NCBI GenBank assembly: GCA_944989445.1
Contig: CALYLW010000136.1
Span: 682,001 to 746,000, forward strand
Source of the DNA: Ampullaceana balthica
Lineage: Eukaryota; Mollusca; Gastropoda; Lymnaeidae
Length of the DNA stretch: 64,000 nt
Direction of reading: 5' to 3'
Position numbers and translations under genes: made by a program. The notes beneath the pieces are model-generated. The model was given only the letters and a program-made list of their open reading frames with translations, was not told the origin of the DNA and made no database searches. Below, piece after piece: positions 58,901 through 64,000 of this stretch. Numbering within the stretch: position 1 is the stretch's first letter; each line of letters starts with the position of its first letter.

Positions 58901-61827
58901 ACAATGTGTTATTTGTAATGAAGTTCTTTCAGCCGAATTTATGAAGCCAAACAAACTGAAACGTCATTTTGATAGCAAACATCCAAGTTTTGCTGGGAAG
59001 GATACCGAGTATTTTAGAAGTAAAGCTGATGGCGGCAGGAAAGCCAGACTTGACACTGGCGGCAAGTACCACCAACAAAACGTAGCAGCGGTTGAAGCTT
59101 CATATTATAGGTGGCGCTCAGAATCGCAAGAGCTATGAAACCTCACAACATTGCCGACGACTTATTGTTGCCAGCGGCCAAAGATATTGTTCGAGTTATG
59201 ATCGGACCCGAATTTGTTAAGAAATTGAGTGCAATTTCCTTATCTAATGACACTGTCCGGAGAAGAATGGATGATATGTCTGCTGATATTAGTGATCAGG
59301 TAATCCAGGAAATAAAATCTGCTCCACTTCCAATATTTAGCATCCAGCTTGACGAATACACGGACGTTGCAAACTCTTCACAACTACTGGTTTGCGCGAG
59401 ATATATAAATGAAGACGAATTTAAAGATGAGTTTCTTTTTTGCAAACCTCTTGAAACGACAACAACTGCACGGGATGTATTTGATACAGTTGGTTCATTT
59501 CTGAAAGATCATAAGACCTCTTGGGAAAAGGTTTGTGGTGTTTGCACTGATGGTGCTCCAGCTATGCTAGGATGTCGGTCTGGATTTCAACGTTTGGCAC
59601 TAAATGAATCACCAAAAGTCATTGGAACTCACTGTATGATTCATCGACAAGTGCTAGCAACGAAGACGTTGCCACAAGAGTTTCAGGAAGTAATAAAAAG
59701 CGTCGTAAGTTCCGTCAATTTTTTAAAAGCGAGTGCGCTGAACAGTCGTCTGTTTTCGAAACTTTGTAATGAGATAGATGCTTCCAATGATGTTCTGCTA
59801 TTTCACACTGAAGTGAGATGGTTGTCGAGAGGGAAAGTTTTGAAACGCGATTTTGATCTTCATGACGAACTAAAAATGTTCTTTAATCAGAAGTCTAAAC
59901 CACAGTTCGAAGCACTTTTCAGCGAAAAAATGAGCTTCAGAAAATTGCTTACCTGGTAGATATATTTGCCATTATGAATGAGTTAAATTTATCACTGCAA
60001 GGACCAAATGCAACATGCCTAGATTTGTCTGAAAAGATCCGATCATTCGAAATGAAACTTCGGCTATGGAAAAAAATTGGATGACATAAAATGTATATGT
60101 TGCCCACCTTATCTGCTTTCTTTGAGGAAAATGACATTGAACCAGACAAGAGAAGTAAAATGATAATTTCTGTGAAAGAACACTTGCATATGCTGGCGGA
60201 CGAAATTTCATCGTACTTTCCAAATCTACCTAACACTCCGTTTGCACTTTACAGAAGTCCATTCACAGTCAAAGTTGACTATATTCCCGAGACAGCACAA
60301 GAGGAGTTCATCGAACTCATTAACAGTGATGCAGCGCGAAATGATTTCTCTTCAATGTCAGTTACAAAATTCTGGATCAAGTGTTTGCAGTCATATCCTG
60401 TTCTGTCCGAAACTGTGTTGCGCTTCTTCTTCCTTTTCCAACAACTTATCTTTGCGAAACAAGGTTTTCCAGCTTGCTGGTTATCAAGTCTAAATACAGA
60501 AGTAGACTTGTTCTGGAAGATGATCTTCGTTGTGCTCTCGCAAAGACTGTCACGAGAATTTCTGATCTTGTGTGAAAGAAGCAACCTCAACCTTCACATT
60601 AATTGACTTTGGCCTTCTTACGCATTTGTAATTAAAAATAAATACGAATACCTTGTATGTAATGTATGACATGTATGTAATTGTAATCATTGTTACATAT
60701 TGTGTTTTTTTATTACTAACTTCGTTACTACGAGAACGGTGTCTTTGCTTTAATTACGTAAAATTTTTTTAATGAGAATACATTGTGTCATTCTGCATAT
60801 GAGATATAATTAAATATATTATAACAGTAGCAAAATTACAGCCATGAGGTAGATACCAAAAAAATTTGACGGCGGGGGTCGCCACAGCACGAGTAATTTA
60901 TTAAAAGGGTCGCGACACAAGAAAGGTTGAGAACCGCTGCCTTAGACAGTCTATATTATGATGGTTTAGCTACACCAATTCAATATAAAAAAAGGGATGT
61001 AAAAAAGATTCTCATGGCTGTCAAGTATCATAACTATAGGTATTTTGCCTTGCTCTTGCTTGCATACAGTACACAGGAACTGACAAGAGGATGTAGAACT
61101 TCAATTGTTTATTCTGTTATACAACTGGCTGTTCTTCCTAGAACAGCAATTATATCTTTATACCACTGGCTGTACAACAACTTGACACACTATTTTACTT
61201 CACAAGCATTTCCCTCGGTCCGACGCGACCATCCTGGGCCCATACTCACGTCTCACAAAAACTCACTGCCCTGACCTGACTGGTCACTACTGTAAAAACT
61301 CTCTCTCTGACCTCTGGCCTGTCCTCTGCCCACACACTCATGTGATCCGAGTTCACTACAACGTACCCGTGAACTAGTGTTCACTCCAGTCAACAAGCAT
61401 TCACCCACAGTGATTCTCATACCCTTGACAATGGAATGAAAGCAAATGTTGAAATCAAAAGTAAGATCAGGATTAAATTGTTAGATTTTTCAATTACATA
61501 ACATGAAGACTTTTGCCATTAAGAGATCTAATTGTTGTCACTGGAGAAACTTTATATTGATTTTTATTTTACAGAGCAAGTCTAAGACGTTCACTGCACA
61601 AACTTTCTGAAGATGGCCTTTACATCATAGTCGATGATTTGGCTGATGAAGTTACAGAAGATGAAGCATCAAGTGAAGGTTCTGATACTGACACACTGGA
61701 CAGAGTTGACGCAGGTGGAGACAATGCAGCATATGAAAGCGAGAGGAGAGAAAAAAATCATTCAGCCCTACAGGATGATCATTTACCCATTGAAGATTGG
61801 GATTTAGAGTGTTCTCAATTATTGTAA
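52949..61827 (+). CDS. HENMT1: HENMT1: small RNA 2'-O-methyltransferase, complete, 7 exons
   Basis: Exons: 52949-53006, 53394-53506, 54663-54910, 56363-56551, 56822-57002, 57364-57569, 61575-61827. All borders are GT/AG and all phases agree, giving 415 aa (vertebrate HENMT1 is about 390). HEN1-family enzymes methylate the 3'-terminal 2'-OH of piRNAs (and of some siRNAs), protecting them from tailing and decay. Visible signature: the PPLYTQRY entry motif at ~38-45; SAM-binding VIDLGC (58-63) and VDID; the HEN1-specific metal site E139-x-x-E142-H143 with H191 in RHWDHKFEW; TTPNSEFN (168-175); and YTGVGF. The last exon encodes an acidic tail (EDEASSEGSDTD). The start has A at -3 and G at +4. Intron 3 (54911-56362) holds an amplified LINE end, and the last intron (57570-61574) holds a LINE remnant and a hAT. 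The coding frame itself is uninterrupted. Confidence 0.95.
53675..54010. repeat. 24-bp minisatellite with 26-bp variant block
   Basis: About nine units of TGGCTAGTTAATCTGTGGCA+ATAC, followed by about four of CTAGCTGATCCCTGTGGTAA+AACTGT. HENMT1 intron 2. The open frame here (WLVNLWQY repeats) is an artefact of the 24-bp period. Confidence 0.9.
55016..55545 (-). repeat. Tandem array derived from a LINE 3' coding end (~110-bp unit, ~5 copies)
   Basis: Each unit reads, on the minus strand, as a LINE C-terminus: SLREERHW, RTEWKEVVWQAQSPTWAVAPQG. Units differ by CTTC-repeat length and few substitutions. It joins directly to the single-copy RPKLRWIDDVEKDLQQL segment at 55545-55600, so the array grew from the end of that LINE. 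HENMT1 intron 3. Confidence 0.8.
55545..55620 (-). pseudogene. LINE ORF fragment next to its amplified end
   Basis: Minus-strand RPKLRWIDDVEKDLQQL is the well-known segment just before the C-terminus of many LINE reverse-transcriptase ORFs. Only this short part remains recognisable; 55620-55870 looks like further repeat but I could not classify it. Confidence 0.65.
57930..57962. repeat. (TA)n microsatellite
   Basis: TATATATA run in the last HENMT1 intron. Confidence 0.85.
57985..58312 (-). pseudogene. LINE C-terminal remnant, cut by a hAT
   Basis: Minus strand: GKRSVGRLCLRYMDICRRDM, then NIDIQNWENLAEDRSMWRAI, the usual end of a LINE reverse-transcriptase ORF. The hAT at 58313 interrupts it; no clear continuation was seen right of 60947. 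Confidence 0.75.
58313..60939 (+). mobile_element. Full-length hAT transposon (2627 bp) in the last HENMT1 intron
   Basis: Ends CAGTGGTTCTCAACC and GGTTGAGAACCGCTG, flanked by an exact 8-bp duplication CCTTAGAC (58305-58312, 60940-60947). Transposase in the host gene's orientation. A second copy starts at 63580. Confidence 0.95.
58791..60606 (+). pseudogene. hAT transposase (ZBED5/SCAND3-like), frameshifted
   Basis: BED finger first (CVICNEVLSAEFM...HFDSKHP), then the frame at 59111-59959 with FSIQLDEYTDVA, CTDGAPAMLG, HCMIHRQVLA and FHTEVRWLSRGKVL, then AYLVDIFAIMNELNLSLQG in another frame, then 60091-60606, and a C-terminal dimerisation stretch (TYLCETRFSSLL) near 60440 in yet another frame. 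At least three frame changes (near 59110, 59945 and 60420) and a stop near 60083. Order and motifs match hAT transposases of the ZBED5/SCAND3 type. Confidence 0.88.
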
Positions 61828-61926
61828 TCATTTGAATTTAGTTTAAGATAATGATTTGTAAAAAAAAATTTAAGTTGTCATATTGTTTTAAAATTTTGTT
61901 ACATCAAATTTTGTCAACTGCTTTTA

Positions 61927-61932
61927 ATTAAA
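61927..61932 (+). terminator. Possible HENMT1 polyadenylation signal (ATTAAA)
   Basis: ATTAAA lies about 100 nt after the HENMT1 stop codon. It is the second most common animal poly(A) signal, but the region is AT-rich and the motif could be chance. Confidence 0.3.
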
Positions 61933-62319
61933 GTCTCTAATTTCCCCATTGTTTTATAAATATCCGTTCCGTTATAATTTATAAATTGTTATTTCTATTT
62001 ACATTTATGTGAGATAATTAATTTAAATATCAGTTGGTCTGTAACTGTAATATTGGTATTTTTATGTGTGTTAGATAATGTATATTTGAAAATTACTTTG
62101 ATGTCTGGGACAAATCATTTAGTTTATTTAGTGCTTTGAATGATAGTAACCATCATTCTCTCAAATTTTCTTTAAAACATGCAGCCAAACATGATAACAA
62201 TGGTGATATTTTATTTTGAGAAGTATCAATAACTCCTAATGCCATCATGTCTTTAAGTATTATAGACAAGAACTTGTTTTATTTAGTTTATTGCTTATCA
62301 TTTGAAAAGAAAAAAGGAT

Positions 62320-62889
62320 TACCGTATATACTCGTTCTAAAGCCGACCTTTTTTGGACAAAATCTAGGGGAAAAAGTTGGGGGGGTCGGCTTATGAGCGG
62401 GTCATAGGTGATTTCTGCATGTACATTGAATATCGGTGTTGTTATTGTAGATCATCAAGGTCCTTTTCTACATTCTACAAGATTCGACTGCTCTACCAGA
62501 AGCTATAAAATATTATTAAACATCTGCACCTACCTTATTTAATCATTTTATTTATTTTTGTGAATAATAAATTGTTTTACAAATTTTGTTTTCAACAACG
62601 AATTGTAATGTACGTGCTTTCGCCACTGTTTACAAAATAATTTTTTTTAAATACCGGTAACTCTTGCCTAAGAAAGAGCACAGACAAATGTAGGTAGTAC
62701 AAAGTAAACAATCATAATGACCGATTTAGCTTGTAGTTTAAAAAAAATGTGTACCATTTTGTTTAAGCTGTCCTATTATTTTTGGGGGGTCGGCTTGCGA
62801 GCGGGTTACACAATTTTAATACTTTTCTCTTCCAAAAGAGGGGGAGTCGACTTATGAACAAACGGGCTATAGAAGGAGTATATACGGTA
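62320..62889. mobile_element. TIR element with TACCGTATATACTC ends (570 bp)
   Basis: TACCGTATATACTC at the left and GAGTATATACGGTA at the right are exact inverted repeats. AAGCCGACC and GGTCGGCTTATGAGCGGG blocks recur inside. The flanking ATT on both sides (if the element starts at A) could be a 3-bp duplication. No transposase. Confidence 0.7.
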
Positions 62890-63579
62890 TTTTGACCATG
62901 GAATCAGAATTTTACTCCTTTGTGCAGGTGGAACAGATAACTTAGTTGTAGTTATTACTCCATTTGATAACAATCTGCGTTAAGAGCATAAAATTTATCG
63001 TCTTGTTTAGTTAAAACCCATTTCACCACAAATTTAATAAAATTGATATATTTTAAATAGTGAAGCATTACGTACATTTGATTTTCATCCTTGGCCATTG
63101 GTTTCAAATCTGCCCTTGTTAGTGTATTCTTTATAATAGAATGAATTTCTGATAATTGACAATCTTTTCTAAAAACAAAATCTCTTCATCGGCCTATAAC
63201 ATGCAATGTGCAAAGCTCCTCAAATTTAAATACAGCTTGTTAATTTATTCAATGCCCTGAAGCCTGAATGCTATTATAAAGATAACTTGTACAGAGGTTT
63301 TTTACCTTAGAATTTAAGTCATGCCCGTTGAAAAATTAACTTTTATTTGATATTTCATAAGATATTTAAGTACATGTAATTTCTTTGAAGCTGAATCTTT
63401 CTTGGAATGAAAGTGCCTTAGGAGCTTGGAAGACATCACTACTGGATAAAATTTAAAAACACACAGTATGGAATGATGGTAAAAGCAAGTTTACAGCTTT
63501 CATGGCGATTGTCCATGTCACACAACACTAATATGGAGATTTCTCCCCCCCCCCACCCAACCTCCTAGTCAGTTTAATA

Positions 63580-64000
63580 CAGCGGTTCTCAACCTGTAGG
63601 TCGTGACCCCCGCGGGGGTCGAATGACGATTTGGCAGGGGTCGCCAAAGACCATTGGAAAAATATGTTTTTTGTGTGTTTAAATGTTTAAAAATGTGTAA
63701 ACCTTGCCATGTACATATTTTGTCTATTACTCTATACTAGTCTATAGTCTATTCAGTAACTTTAGTAAGTTTAGTTGTTGTAACTTAATTATTTTTAGCT
63801 TTTTATAATGTTTATTTCAACACTATTTTATGAACCCCTCAACAACCGGTAAGTAAATCAACAGAGATTAGGGCGCGTCTGGGTGCTCAGCAGGCTGGCT
63901 AAGTGACGTAGAAGCTGAACTACTGCTGCTTCTGGTTCCACACACTGTAGTGTAGGGCTGTAGGTCAATATTTCATTGTGCGTGGTATTGAAAGCTATCG
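63580..64000 (+). mobile_element. Second copy of the ZBED5-like hAT, cut by the window edge
   Basis: Starts CAGCGGTTCTCAACC and then follows 58313-58738 nearly base for base (GTCGAATGAC, GGGGTCGCCAAAGACCATTGG), apart from a small deletion near 63890. Preceding bases GTTTAATA would be its target duplication. The transposase would begin beyond the window. Confidence 0.9.

Larger units (their letters stand above)
61828..63579. other. HENMT1 3' flank
   Basis: AT-rich, no coding frame recognised. Holds the TIR element at 62320-62889 and otherwise nothing identifiable. Confidence 0.6.

Noticed and set aside
60927..61274. 115-codon frame in the last HENMT1 intron
   Set aside because: Starts in the hAT target duplication and has no family signature; lies inside a well-supported intron.
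1..64000. A multi-gene defence or biosynthetic system
   Set aside because: The three host genes belong to unrelated pathways and the other coding sequence is transposon-derived; nothing forms a coherent new system.

Overview
The window is nuclear DNA from an animal. Genes are split into many short exons with GT/AG borders, introns are AT-rich, and about half of what can be recognised is transposon or satellite sequence. Gene content fits a bilaterian: a DENND1-type Rab GEF, a PIP5KL1-type lipid-kinase homologue and the piRNA methyltransferase HENMT1. Repeat style (tRNA-SINEs, Helitron-like and hAT MITEs, Penelope-type hammerhead-like sequence) suggests a lophotrochozoan, perhaps a mollusc. 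That last step is inference, because no species-specific marker was seen.

Layout. (1) 1-17461, minus strand: 18 coding exons of a DENND1-like gene, start codon at 17461; its 3' end lies left of the window. (2) 17462-34965: no confident host gene. This stretch holds stacked LINE, SINE and MITE copies, a triplicated ~525-bp repeat (22.1-23.7 kb), a 33-bp minisatellite broken by a MITE and a LINE (24.4-27.5 kb), a 34-bp minisatellite (28.0-28.8 kb), and one orphan exon-like segment near 27.9 kb. (3) 34966-44299, minus strand: a complete PIP5KL1-like gene in nine exons (499 aa), with a 2.76-kb hAT transposon, a hAT MITE and a large fold-back palindrome in its introns. (4) 44300-52948: intergenic, with palindromic arrays, nested MITEs, a LINE remnant, a tRNA-derived SINE split by a hammerhead-like insert, and a hAT derivative that keeps only a BED zinc finger. 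(5) 52949-61827, plus strand: a complete HENMT1 gene in seven exons (415 aa). Its last intron holds a LINE remnant broken by a hAT element, and another intron holds a tandemly amplified LINE 3' end. (6) 61828-64000: intergenic, with one TIR element and the first 421 bp of a second copy of the HENMT1-intron hAT.

The three host genes act in different processes: Rab35/endocytic traffic, phosphoinositide signalling, and piRNA stabilisation. Nothing suggests an operon or a common pathway. The transposons can be ordered by who interrupts whom, and many have exact target-site duplications visible in the sequence. All exon models were built by eye from reading frame, splice-site phase and family motifs. 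No transcript or database evidence was available. I did not find a convincing new multi-gene system. The most unusual signals are repeat architecture: a sequence module shared between two repeat families, a SINE and a LINE with the same 3' tail, and arrays of short perfect palindromes.
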